Below, piece after piece: positions 8,539-16,440 of a DNA stretch of 33,740 nucleotides. The position numbers were made by a program, and so were the translations under genes. A model generated the notes under the pieces. It saw only the letters and a program-made list of their open reading frames with translations, ran no database searches and was not told the origin of the DNA. Source of the stretch: Bacillota bacterium (GTDB lineage: Bacteria; Bacillota; Clostridia; Lachnospirales; Lachnospiraceae); contig JAEZVF010000101.1 of NCBI GenBank assembly GCA_023443225.1, forward strand, positions 1-33,740, read 5' to 3'. Numbering within the stretch: position 1 is the stretch's first letter; every line of letters starts with the position of its first letter.

Positions 8539-9072
8539 TTATACAACTTTTCGATGAGCTTTGATCTTTTTGATAGCCCAATCATAATGGCTTGCAGTAG
8601 CACTGACAAAATAGGAACCTAAAGTGCTTCCTCCAACCCAGGTATATGCACCTTTTGAAAACAGTTCATCATTGGAAAAGGTCTCTGCCAAGATCATTAC
8701 TTCCTCATGAGACTTATGAAGCAATCCAGTTGCTTCTTCTAAGGTTGTATTTTGATGTTTCTTCCAAAACTCTATATTCATATCTCCGTATGTTTTCCAG
8801 TTATACGGTTCAGGAATAAATGGTTCGCTTTCTCCCTTTCCGTTTGAATGAACCCAATGAAGCAAGAGTTGATGCCACTCATAGAGGTGAATTAAGACAT
8901 CCCGAAGATTTTTATCTCTTCCCCAATGAGCCTCTTTCTTTTTTTCATCCCCTGCGAAATCAAAGGGCGTGGATAATTCTTTTTCAGTCAACGAAGAAAT
9001 AAGTTGATTCATTTTTTCGTAATTACTAGTTGCTACACTTAATAAATCAGATTTTGTTGTAGGTCTTCCCAT
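8539..9072 (-). CDS. ClbS/DfsB-family four-helix bundle protein
   Basis: 177 residues. The protein starts MGRPTTKSDLL and has the conserved blocks of the ClbS/DfsB (DUF1706) family: NLRDVLIHLYEWHQLLLHW, PYNWKTYGDMN, ATASHYDWAIKKIK. The length is typical. The founding member ClbS protects E. coli from the genotoxin colibactin by acting on its cyclopropane; most other members have no known substrate. CAGGAG lies 7-8 nt before the ATG. The gene is downstream of a WYL regulator on the same strand, with a 75-bp gap that holds its own promoter and operator. That arrangement suggests a small inducible self-protection unit. The specific substrate is unknown. Confidence 0.85.
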   Translation of the reverse strand: MGRPTTKSDLLSVATSNYEKMNQLISSLTEKELSTPFDFAGDEKKKEAHWGRDKNLRDVLIHLYEWHQLLLHWVHSNGKGESEPFIPEPYNWKTYGDMNIEFWKKHQNTTLEEATGLLHKSHEEVMILAETFSNDELFSKGAYTWVGGSTLGSYFVSATASHYDWAIKKIKAHRKVV

Positions 9073-9117
9073 GTTTATTCTCCTGTCCTCTTATTAATTA
9101 GTACGGTTATAGTATAT

Positions 9118-9150
9118 AGTATACGAAAGAAATGTTGACATCATATGTCA
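9118..9150 (-). promoter_or_regulatory. Promoter and palindromic operator of the ClbS-like gene
   Basis: A 15-bp palindrome TGACAT-N3-ATGTCA (9136-9150) overlaps the stop codon of the WYL regulator gene. Reading the minus strand it is followed by 12 nt and a TATACT -10 box (9118-9123). The place of the -35 hexamer falls inside the palindrome and matches TTGACA poorly. The same arrangement occurs upstream of the WYL gene itself. Confidence 0.75.
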
Positions 9151-10050
9151 GGGTTTATTTTTTTCGTATATTAAATGTGCCTGTTCCGCTAAAAGCTCTC
9201 TTAAATAAGTAGGCGAAATAACTTCTACCTGTGTTCCAAATGAAAGTAAAAAACCAACAAGCCAACCATCTTCGGGCATCTCTGCAGAAGCAATTAAATC
9301 TCCATTGTCCTGAAGTATTACTTGTGTTGTGTCAAACTCATCATACACGCGATATGCCATTTCCTTAGGAAAACGAAGGGTAATTTGCTTATATGTTTGT
9401 TGTGGAGTACTTTCTTGTATAGGAAAAGAGCGAGGAGAAAAGTTTTCATTCAAAAGCTTCAAATCCAAAATACGGGTTAGTTTGAATATGCGATAGTCTT
9501 GCTTTTTAGTACAATAGGCTTTCAAATACCACGCCATTGCTTTATACATTAATTTTAAAGGTTGTATTATCCTTTTACTATTAGTTTCATAGGAATTTGC
9601 ATAAACAATTTTCACACATTTACGGTGAATAACCGCTGTTTTCAGTAATTCGAATTTTGTATTGTCGTTCTGTTTGTTCCCCCATCTTGAAAAATCCACT
9701 TCAATCCAATTATCTGAACGATTACTGAAAAGCGCAGTTAGTTTCTCCAGCAAGTCGCTGTTCTTGATGTTATGGGTGATGTTTATGGTCTGCAATGCAG
9801 TTAGTATTTCTTGTTTTTCTTCTTCGGATAGTACAGCTTTGTCCAAAACAAAATCACTCATTAAACGAATACCACCGTTACGTCCTGTTTCTGCATAAAT
9901 GGGAATACCTGCGCCACTTAAAGCATCAATATCTCTATAAATTGTCCTAACTGACACTTCAAATTTCTCTGCCAATTCAGGAGCTGTGGTTTGTCCTTTG
10001 TCAAGAAGATAATATATAATTTTAAACAATCTACTTTCCTGCACCAACAT
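9148..10050 (-). CDS. HTH/WYL-domain transcriptional regulator (YafY type)
   Basis: 300 residues. An N-terminal DeoR/HTH_11 winged helix (about 1-60: AELAEKFEVSVRTIYRDIDAL) is followed by a WYL domain (about 135-215, with AWYLKAYC) and a C-terminal WCX extension (about 220-295). WYL domains sense small ligands or nucleic acid; some members are derepressed or activated by single-stranded DNA. AGGAGG lies only 2 nt before the ATG at 10050, so the TTG (10047) or GTG (10044) codons that follow directly may be the true start. The gene has the same palindrome in its promoter as the downstream ClbS-like gene, so autoregulation and control of that neighbour are likely. Confidence 0.9.
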   Translation of the reverse strand: MLVQESRLFKIIYYLLDKGQTTAPELAEKFEVSVRTIYRDIDALSGAGIPIYAETGRNGGIRLMSDFVLDKAVLSEEEKQEILTALQTINITHNIKNSDLLEKLTALFSNRSDNWIEVDFSRWGNKQNDNTKFELLKTAVIHRKCVKIVYANSYETNSKRIIQPLKLMYKAMAWYLKAYCTKKQDYRIFKLTRILDLKLLNENFSPRSFPIQESTPQQTYKQITLRFPKEMAYRVYDEFDTTQVILQDNGDLIASAEMPEDGWLVGFLLSFGTQVEVISPTYLRELLAEQAHLIYEKNKP

Positions 10051-10066
10051 TTCCTCCTTTGAGTAC

Positions 10067-10099
10067 AGTATAGAATCAAAAACTTGACATCCTATGTCA
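10067..10099 (-). promoter_or_regulatory. Promoter and palindromic operator of the WYL regulator
   Basis: TGACAT-N3-ATGTCA at 10085-10099, then 12 nt, then TATACT (10067-10072) on the minus strand. Spacing and sequence match the ClbS-like promoter. The -35 position lies inside the palindrome and is not a consensus hexamer. Confidence 0.75.
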
Positions 10100-10186
10100 T
10101 GTTATATTTATTGTAATTGTTTTATCAACGAATAGCAACAGAGAATGTCACACAACAGTAAGAATATTAAGAATGAAAAAAATTGC

Positions 10187-10215
10187 TTGAACTTTAATAT
10201 TCTATGTGTTATATT
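10187..10215 (+). promoter_or_regulatory. Promoter of clpB
   Basis: TTGAAC, 17 bp, TATATT. A start near 10222 gives a leader of about 112 nt before the ATG. No CIRCE or CtsR heptad repeat was found around it. Confidence 0.65.
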
Positions 10216-10238
10216 AGTTATAGAACAAACAAAGACAT

Positions 10239-10314
10239 GGAAGAAACTTCCCTATTATAGTATAATAAGGAGAAATAAAGAGAAATAAAGAGAAATAAAG
10301 AGGAAGGTACTTCC
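10239..10314 (+). promoter_or_regulatory. Paired inverted repeats and 10-bp triplication in the clpB leader
   Basis: Two 13-bp inverted repeats of the form GGAAG-N3-CTTCC occur at 10239-10251 and 10302-10314. Between them is AGAAATAAAG repeated three times in tandem (10271-10300). Both inverted repeats fall in the predicted 5' leader, so they may be RNA hairpins or protein-binding sites. No known heat-shock operator has this sequence. Confidence 0.6.
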
Positions 10315-10333
10315 GGAAAGGACAGGTATCCAT

Positions 10334-12922
10334 ATGAATATAAATAAATTTACGCAGAAGTCCATGCAGGTGGTCCAGGATTGTGAAAAGATTGCTTATG
10401 ATTACGGACATCAGGAAATTGATCAGGAGCATTTACTTTATAGTTTGCTTAGGGTAGAAGATAGCTTAATCCTAAAATTACTTAAAAAAATGGACATTAC
10501 CGTAGAAGTTTTTTTAGCTCAGGTTGAAGGATTACTGAAAAAGCGCCCGAAAGTAACGGGTGGAAACGCATATATCAGTAATGATTTGAATAAAGTACTT
10601 ATTTATGCAGAAAATGAAGCACAACAAATGGGTGATGAATATGTATCAGTGGAACATATTTTCTTAAGTATGTTGAAACAACCCAACCGTGAAATAAAGA
10701 GTTTGTTGCAGAGTTTTCGAATTACGAGAGAAAACTTTTTACAGGCGCTCCAAACCGTACGTGGTAATCAGAAGGTTACCAGTGACAATCCGGAGGCTAC
10801 CTACGATACCCTAGAAAAGTATGGAATTGAGTTGGTGGAACGGGCAAAACAACAGAAGCTTGATCCAGTTATTGGCCGAGATGCTGAGATTCGTAATTTG
10901 ATCCGAATTCTTTCAAGAAAGACAAAGAACAATCCGGTTTTAATTGGAGAACCCGGTGTAGGTAAAACTGCAGTTGTGGAAGGTCTGGCGCAGAGAATCA
11001 TACGTGGTGATGTTCCGGAAACCCTAAAGGATAAGAAGGTTTTTGCTCTTGATATGGGAGCTTTGGTAGCAGGCGCAAAATACCGCGGCGAATTTGAAGA
11101 GAGATTAAAAGCGGTGCTAGAGGATGTAAAGAACAGTGATGGACAGATCATATTATTTATCGATGAGCTGCACACCATTGTAGGTGCTGGTAAGAGTGAA
11201 GGTGCCATGGACGCCGGTAATATGTTAAAACCCATGCTGGCTAGAGGCGAGCTGCACTGTATCGGAGCTACCACTTTAAATGAGTACCGTATGTATATTG
11301 AGAAAGATGCTGCCTTGGAGAGACGATTCCAACCGGTATTAGTAGATGAACCTACTGTGGAAGATACCATTTCCATCTTAAGAGGATTAAAAGACCGCTA
11401 TGAAGTATTTCATGGTGTCAAGATAACGGATTCAGCATTAGTATCGGCAGCAGTGCTCTCTAACCGCTATATTTCTGACCGCTTCCTTCCAGATAAGGCA
11501 ATCGATCTAGTGGATGAAGCCTGTGCTCTGATTAAAACAGAATTAGATTCCATGCCAACCGAATTGGATGACATGCAAAGACGAATTATGCAGATGGAGA
11601 TTGAAGAGGCGGCGCTTAAAAAAGAGACAGACCGCTTAAGCGCAGAACGTCTGGAAGCACTTCAGAAAGAGTTGGCAGAACTTAGGGAAAGCTTTTCTGC
11701 ACAAAAGGCGAAATGGGACAATGAAAAATCAGCCGTAGAAAGAATACAAAAGGTAAGGGAAGAGTTAGAAGCCTTAAATAATGAGATTCAACTGGCTGAA
11801 CGAAATTATGATCTAAATAAGGCAGCAGAATTAAAATACGGTAAATTACCTGCTTTAACAAAACAATTAGAAGTTGAGGAAGACAAAGTCAAGAAAGAAC
11901 AGCATACACTCGTTCATGAGAATGTGAGTGAAGATGAAATTGCTAGAATTGTATCCCGCTGGACAGGCATTCCGGTCACAAAACTGACAGAAAGTGAACG
12001 AAATAAAACATTACATTTGGACAAAGAATTACACAAAAGAGTTATCGGACAAGAAGAGGGTGTCAGTAGGGTAACGGATGCCATCTTAAGATCTAAGGCT
12101 GGGATTAAGGACCCAACGAAACCGATTGGCTCGTTTCTGTTCTTAGGACCTACCGGTGTAGGAAAGACGGAGCTTGCCAAGGCACTTGCTACTTCGTTGT
12201 TTGATAATGAACAAAACATGGTTCGTATCGATATGAGCGAGTATATGGAGAAATACTCTGTATCCAGACTCATTGGAGCGCCCCCGGGATATGTCGGATA
12301 TGAGGAAGGTGGACAATTAACGGAGGCAGTCAGAAGAAAGCCATATTCCGTTGTATTATTTGATGAAATTGAGAAGGCCCATCCGGATGTATTTAATGTG
12401 CTATTACAGGTATTAGATGATGGGAGGATTACGGATTCCCAGGGTAGAACCGTAGACTTTAAGAATACAATTCTCATAATGACCTCAAACATCGGTTCTT
12501 TACATCTCCTAGAGGGTATCGAAGACGATGGAGATATCTCGGATGACTGTGAAACAATGGTCATGAATGATCTAAGGAATCATTTTCGCCCGGAATTCTT
12601 AAATAGGTTAGATGAGGTAATTCTGTTTAAACCACTGTCCAAGAGTAATATTGGGGGAATCATCGATCTCCTAATTGATGATCTAAACCGGAGACTCTCG
12701 GACAAAGAGATTGCAATTGAACTTAGCAGTGCAGCAAAGAGTTTTGTAGTGGAACAGGCATATGATCCAGTGTATGGTGCAAGGCCTCTAAAGAGATACC
12801 TACAAAAACATGTGGAAACGTTAAGTGCAAGACTCATATTAAACGATCAAGTCCATGCGCAAGATGTTATTCTGATAGATACGAAGGATGGAAAATTAAC
12901 AGCCAATGTGAAAACAGTATGA
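10334..12922 (+). CDS. clpB: ClpB disaggregase (Hsp100)
   Basis: 862 residues, the normal length. An N-terminal Clp_N repeat domain (about 1-145) is followed by AAA+ domain 1 with Walker A GEPGVGKT at 205-212, Walker B ILFIDE at 273-278 and Arg finger ALERRF at 327-332. The inserted coiled-coil middle domain (about 405-530, rich in Glu/Lys/Leu) separates ClpB from the other Clp ATPases. AAA+ domain 2 has Walker A GPTGVGKT at 605-612, Walker B VVLFDE and a C-terminal ClpB_D2-small domain. No IGF/L loop for ClpP docking was noted. It pulls aggregated proteins through its pore together with DnaK. It is monocistronic, with a long leader and a strong hairpin after the stop. Confidence 0.97.
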   Translation: MNINKFTQKSMQVVQDCEKIAYDYGHQEIDQEHLLYSLLRVEDSLILKLLKKMDITVEVFLAQVEGLLKKRPKVTGGNAYISNDLNKVLIYAENEAQQMGDEYVSVEHIFLSMLKQPNREIKSLLQSFRITRENFLQALQTVRGNQKVTSDNPEATYDTLEKYGIELVERAKQQKLDPVIGRDAEIRNLIRILSRKTKNNPVLIGEPGVGKTAVVEGLAQRIIRGDVPETLKDKKVFALDMGALVAGAKYRGEFEERLKAVLEDVKNSDGQIILFIDELHTIVGAGKSEGAMDAGNMLKPMLARGELHCIGATTLNEYRMYIEKDAALERRFQPVLVDEPTVEDTISILRGLKDRYEVFHGVKITDSALVSAAVLSNRYISDRFLPDKAIDLVDEACALIKTELDSMPTELDDMQRRIMQMEIEEAALKKETDRLSAERLEALQKELAELRESFSAQKAKWDNEKSAVERIQKVREELEALNNEIQLAERNYDLNKAAELKYGKLPALTKQLEVEEDKVKKEQHTLVHENVSEDEIARIVSRWTGIPVTKLTESERNKTLHLDKELHKRVIGQEEGVSRVTDAILRSKAGIKDPTKPIGSFLFLGPTGVGKTELAKALATSLFDNEQNMVRIDMSEYMEKYSVSRLIGAPPGYVGYEEGGQLTEAVRRKPYSVVLFDEIEKAHPDVFNVLLQVLDDGRITDSQGRTVDFKNTILIMTSNIGSLHLLEGIEDDGDISDDCETMVMNDLRNHFRPEFLNRLDEVILFKPLSKSNIGGIIDLLIDDLNRRLSDKEIAIELSSAAKSFVVEQAYDPVYGARPLKRYLQKHVETLSARLILNDQVHAQDVILIDTKDGKLTANVKTV

Positions 12923-12927
12923 TAAAC

Positions 12928-12970
12928 AAGTGACCTATGTACTCCAGCTTATATAGTACATAGGTCACTT
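12928..12970 (+). terminator. Hairpin after clpB
   Basis: Perfect 15-bp stem (AAGTGACCTATGTAC and its complement) with a 13-nt loop, six bases after the stop codon. The following tract is T-rich but interrupted, so termination may be partial. Confidence 0.75.
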
Positions 12971-13061
12971 TGGTCATATTTTGGTAGCATTTTGTAAATG
13001 TCTGGTATATAATATCGATATCTGTTAAGTATATTTGTTCTGATAGAGGAGAGAGTAAAGA

Positions 13062-14030
13062 ATGACTAAGCTAGAGGAACTTTTGAGTATAATTACAAAA
13101 GACCATGTATATATTCAAACACACAATTATCCAGACCAAGATGCACTGGCTTCTGCTTTTGGTTTGCAAACTCTGCTCAAGTCAAGGGGAAAGGAGTCCA
13201 CAATTTGTTACAGTGGACAGATTGCAAAGCACAATACCGTGACCATGGTGGAATTGTTAAATATAGATATTTATAATTCTGATGAGTTTCGTATGAATAA
13301 AAAAGATGATATTATTCTTGTAGATGGACAGAAGGGTAATATTAACATGATGAGATTTGAAGGCAAAGAGATTGCCTGTATTGATCACCATCCTGTTCAA
13401 GAAGTTACTGGCTATGATTTTTGTGATATCCGTAGTCAGATGGGCGCTTGTGCATCTATCATAGCAGAATATTTTATTGACAATAAGGTAGAGATATCTA
13501 GAGATGTTGCAACTGCTTTAAGTTATGGAATCAAGATGGATACAGCGAATTTATCCAGAAGGGCTTCCCATAAAGACATTGACATGTTTTGTCACCTTTA
13601 TAAACTGGCAGACATAGAACAATTGCGATATTTTGAAAACTCAAGCTTAAGAAAAGATGACTTAATTGCGTATCAGGAAGCAATATCCAATCTAAAATTA
13701 TATGGAAGATTGGGAATTGCTAAAATTGGAGATGACTGCTCTGAAGCGATTATCGGTAGTATTTCAGATTTTTTGTTGGCGTTAAATGAAATTGACTGTA
13801 CTTTGGTTTATTCATACCGGGTAGGTGGATTAAAATTCTCAATTCGAAGTGAATCTAATAAAATAGATGCAGGAAAAGTAATTAAAGAGGCCTTGAAAGG
13901 TCTGGGTGATGGTGGTGGACATTCTACTATGGCAGCTGGTTTTTTACCGAATGTAACAAACCCTCGTGATATCAAGGAAATGGCAAAGTTAGTAGAAGAA
14001 AGAGTAATTCATTTAGTAACAAAGATGTGA
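13062..14030 (+). CDS. DHH/DHHA1-family phosphoesterase (NrnA-like)
   Basis: 322 residues. DHH-domain metal ligands are present: H21, D25 and D27 (THNYPDQDA), D88 (LVDGQ), D108-H109-H110 (CIDHHP) and D160 (KMDT). The C-terminal DHHA1 domain has the glycine-rich substrate motif GGGHSTMAAG (284-293). The length and domain pair match NrnA-type bifunctional oligoribonuclease / pAp phosphatase and standalone c-di-AMP or pApA phosphodiesterases. No GGDEF or membrane part is present, so it is not a GdpP. The ribosome site is GAGGAGAG. The gene stands alone between the clpB terminator and the helicase leader. Which nucleotide it hydrolyses is not decided by the sequence. Confidence 0.88.
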   Translation: MTKLEELLSIITKDHVYIQTHNYPDQDALASAFGLQTLLKSRGKESTICYSGQIAKHNTVTMVELLNIDIYNSDEFRMNKKDDIILVDGQKGNINMMRFEGKEIACIDHHPVQEVTGYDFCDIRSQMGACASIIAEYFIDNKVEISRDVATALSYGIKMDTANLSRRASHKDIDMFCHLYKLADIEQLRYFENSSLRKDDLIAYQEAISNLKLYGRLGIAKIGDDCSEAIIGSISDFLLALNEIDCTLVYSYRVGGLKFSIRSESNKIDAGKVIKEALKGLGDGGGHSTMAAGFLPNVTNPRDIKEMAKLVEERVIHLVTKM

Positions 14031-14085
14031 AAATTGATTAAATTTACACGATAATATACAAATTATATGAAATTAAATAAATTGT

Positions 14086-14114
14086 TTGACCTTTAGAAAC
14101 CCTCATGATATAAT
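14086..14114 (+). promoter_or_regulatory. Strong promoter upstream of the DEAD-box helicase
   Basis: TTGACC, 17 bp, TATAAT. A start near 14121 places it about 330 nt before the helicase start codon. Confidence 0.8.
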
Positions 14115-14120
14115 ACACTC

Positions 14121-14257
14121 GGTACATTTATCTGGATTAAGCATCTAGAGCATAGAAGTCGTTTAAGAATAGAATTGATAAATAGGCAGACAAACGTCCG
14201 CTCTTTCAATTATAATACATTAAGCTCTCTGTCCTAAAAGACCAAGAGCTTTTTTTA
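14121..14257 (+). ncRNA. Structured leader RNA or small RNA, about 137 nt
   Basis: This lies between a strong promoter and an intrinsic terminator. Helices that can be read: ATTTATC/GATAAAT (14126-14132 with 14177-14183), enclosing TTAAGC/GTTTAA (14137-14142 with 14161-14166); a hairpin GCAGAC/GTCCGC (14186-14201) with one mismatch; and the terminator stem. AGAGC at 14147-14151 can pair with GCTCT at 14200-14204 or with the 5' arm of the terminator at 14224-14228, which would allow an antiterminator. I do not recognise a known riboswitch consensus. It may be an attenuator for the helicase or a free-standing small RNA. Confidence 0.55.
14223..14257 (+). terminator. Intrinsic terminator inside the helicase leader
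   Basis: Stem AGCTCT/AGAGCT, with an inner GTC/GAC, followed by seven or eight T. It lies about 190 bp before the helicase gene, so readthrough or a second promoter is needed for expression. Confidence 0.85.
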
Positions 14258-14449
14258 TGGGTTTTCTTCTCGAAACGTAAGATGGGTTGTCCTTTTGCAG
14301 ATGCTTAGTGAGGTTTCGAATAGTCATAGATCGAATCTGGTGTTATGATATGGTAAAGCAAAAATTTATCGTATTCATAAGATTATTTAAACCATCGCAG
14401 GATAAAATAATAAAGGGATTTTTAGGTTAAGAAAGGAAACAAGCAAAGT

Positions 14450-16042
14450 ATGCAAACAGTAAGATTTGAAGATTTAGCAATTGATGAACCAATTTTAAAA
14501 GCAATCGTAGAGATGGGATTTGAAGAAGCTTCCCCTATTCAGGCAAGCGCAATCCCAGTGATGCTGACAGGAAAAGACATTGTAGGGCAGGCACAGACCG
14601 GAACAGGTAAAACTGCAGCATTTGGAATTCCCCTCTTGCAATCCATAGATTCAAAGGATAAACATTTACAGGCAGTTGTATTATGTCCGACTAGAGAACT
14701 AGCAATTCAAGTAGCCGAAGAGATCCGAAAATTAGCTCTCTTCATGCATGGTATTAAGGTGTTGCCTATTTACGGAGGACAGGAAATATCCAAGCAAATT
14801 CGTTCACTGAAAGCTGGCACACAGATTGTCATTGGTACTCCGGGTCGTGTTATGGATCATATGAGACGAAAGACCGTAAAATTTGACAATGTAAAAATGA
14901 TAGTTTTAGATGAAGCGGATGAAATGTTAAACATGGGATTCCGTGAAGATATTGAAACAATCCTTAAGGATGTTCCAGAAGAAAGACAAACCGTTTTATT
15001 CTCCGCTACAATGCCTAAACCTATTATGGATATAGCAAAGACTTATCAAAAGAACGCGGAAGTTATTCGGGTAGTAAAGAAGGAGTTAACAGTTCCTCGT
15101 ATAGAGCAATATTATTATGAAGTAAAACCAAAGAATAAAGACGAAGTACTTTGCAGACTCTTAGATATGTATAACCCTAAATTGTCTTTAGTTTTCTGTA
15201 ATACCAAGAAAAAAGTAGATGAATTAGTATCTGTTTTACAAGGAAGAGGATATTTTGCTGAAGGCCTTCATGGAGACTTGAAACAGCAGCAGCGTGACCG
15301 TGTAATGAATGGATTCCGTAATGGTAAAACGGAAATCTTAGTTGCCACTGATGTAGCTGCAAGAGGAATTGACGTTGATGATGTAGAAGCAGTATACAAT
15401 TATGATGTTCCACAGGACGATGAATATTATGTTCACCGTATCGGTAGAACCGGACGTGCTGGAAGAACTGGAAGAGCCTTTACCCTGGTAGTTGGAAAAG
15501 AAGTTTATAAATTAAAAGATATTCAGAGATATTGTAAAACAAAGATTATTTCCCAACCGATTCCTTCCATTAATGATGTTACTGCTGTAAAAGCTGAAAA
15601 AATTCTGGATAAGATTGATAGCATTATCAATTCTGAAGACATCTCCAAATTGATTGACATCATTGAGACCCGTGTAAACGCAGAAGATTATACCTCACTA
15701 GATGTTGCAGCGGCCTTCTTAAAGATGGCTATGGGTGAAGGAAGTGAGCAGATTGATGAAAAAGCTAGTTTCAGTGATTTTGGTGATACAGGAGCAGAAG
15801 CTGGTATGGTAAGATTATTCATCAATATTGGAAAGAATCAGAACGCGAGACCGGGAGATATCCTAGGAGCGATTGCCGGAGAGACCGGAATGCCAGGTAA
15901 ACTAATTGGAAGTATTGATATGTATGACAAATATACATTTGTAGAAGTACCAAGAGAATATGCATCGGATGTAATACAGGTTATGAAAGATGCAAAAATC
16001 AAAGGGAAGAGCATTAACATCGAACCAGCTAACCGTAAATAA
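14450..16042 (+). CDS. DEAD-box RNA helicase with DbpA-type RNA-binding domain
   Basis: 530 residues. The core motifs are present: Q motif region (SPIQASAIP), Walker A AQTGTGKT (48-55), PTREL, DEAD (154-157), SAT (185-187) and HRIGRTGRAGR (about 322-332). The C-terminal part (about 449-527) is a DbpA/CsdA RNA-binding domain (PF03880 type). That makes it a DeaD/CshA-DbpA-like helicase of the type used in ribosome assembly and cold adaptation. AAAGGA precedes the ATG. It stands alone with a very long structured leader, and a large terminator follows. Cold or autogenous control through the leader is plausible but unproven. Confidence 0.95.
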   Translation: MQTVRFEDLAIDEPILKAIVEMGFEEASPIQASAIPVMLTGKDIVGQAQTGTGKTAAFGIPLLQSIDSKDKHLQAVVLCPTRELAIQVAEEIRKLALFMHGIKVLPIYGGQEISKQIRSLKAGTQIVIGTPGRVMDHMRRKTVKFDNVKMIVLDEADEMLNMGFREDIETILKDVPEERQTVLFSATMPKPIMDIAKTYQKNAEVIRVVKKELTVPRIEQYYYEVKPKNKDEVLCRLLDMYNPKLSLVFCNTKKKVDELVSVLQGRGYFAEGLHGDLKQQQRDRVMNGFRNGKTEILVATDVAARGIDVDDVEAVYNYDVPQDDEYYVHRIGRTGRAGRTGRAFTLVVGKEVYKLKDIQRYCKTKIISQPIPSINDVTAVKAEKILDKIDSIINSEDISKLIDIIETRVNAEDYTSLDVAAAFLKMAMGEGSEQIDEKASFSDFGDTGAEAGMVRLFINIGKNQNARPGDILGAIAGETGMPGKLIGSIDMYDKYTFVEVPREYASDVIQVMKDAKIKGKSINIEPANRK

Positions 16043-16057
16043 ATACGTTTATTTTAT

Positions 16058-16132
16058 AAAGCAGATAGTTGTAGCAATTGAGTGGAAAGGAGAATATCCC
16101 TTCCGCTCATTTACTACAACTATCTGCTTTTT
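16058..16132. terminator. Large terminator hairpin
   Basis: A perfect 17-bp outer stem (AAAGCAGATAGTTGTAG with its complement) encloses a second hairpin (GAGTGGAAAGG/CCTTCCGCTC type). Five T follow on the plus strand. It ends the helicase transcript and lies just past the stop of the convergent small gene, so it may act in both directions. Confidence 0.88.
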
Positions 16133-16139
16133 GAAACTA

Positions 16140-16286
16140 TTATCTTTTTTGATTGATTGGGCCGATGCCTTCCTCGACTACATTATGTGTCTGGTTCTGA
16201 TTCTCTACTTTGACCTTATTGGTAATACTGTTAAATTTCTCAAGTTCTTTCTTTTGCTGCATTTTTTCTGCTTTTGCTTTACTCAC
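16140..16286 (-). CDS. Small lysine/glutamine-rich protein, 48 residues
   Basis: An open frame starts with GTG at 16286. It encodes MSKAKAEKMQQKKELEKF at the N-terminus and ends EEGIGPINQKR. AAAGGG lies 9 nt upstream of the GTG. The product is hydrophilic and charged. The first 25 residues look helical or coiled-coil, and the tail (GIGPINQKR) is uncharged and Gly/Pro-containing. No family is recognised with certainty. It fills an otherwise empty gap, has a proper ribosome site, and stops 8 bp before a hairpin that can terminate it. This supports a real gene. A plus-strand open frame covering the same DNA runs through the terminator and is rejected. Confidence 0.6.
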   Translation of the reverse strand: MSKAKAEKMQQKKELEKFNSITNKVKVENQNQTHNVVEEGIGPINQKR

Positions 16287-16380
16287 TAAAATCAACCCTT
16301 TCTCTTATAGCACCTTATTAATGGATAAATCTTAGTATTCGTGTTTTAATAATATATATACATTTCAAAGTGCATTTACA

Positions 16381-16411
16381 TTGACAGCGCAGTACTAGTG
16401 ACTGTTATAAT
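16381..16411 (+). promoter_or_regulatory. Promoter of the MATE exporter
   Basis: TTGACA and TATAAT with a rather long 19-bp spacer, 30 bp before the ATG. Confidence 0.55.
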
Positions 16412-16440
16412 GAATAGATAATAAGTAAGGAGTAAAACAC

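Larger units (their letters stand above)
14031..14449 (+). other. Long intergenic region holding the helicase leader
   Basis: 419 bp without an open frame worth calling. It contains a strong promoter (14086-14114), a predicted structured RNA ending in an intrinsic terminator (14121-14257), and a second part. The second part has an inverted repeat TCGAAAC/GTTTCGA (14270-14276 with 14313-14319) and then AT-rich DNA up to the ribosome site of the helicase gene. Confidence 0.8.

Noticed and set aside
10101..10333. CIRCE or CtsR operator in front of clpB
   Set aside because: Neither TTAGCACTC-N9-GAGTGCTAA nor the GGTCAAA heptad repeat is present.
15990..16289. Plus-strand 99-residue open frame after the helicase
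   Set aside because: It overlaps the helicase end, runs through both arms of the terminator, and lacks a ribosome site. The minus-strand 48-residue frame is a better explanation of the DNA.
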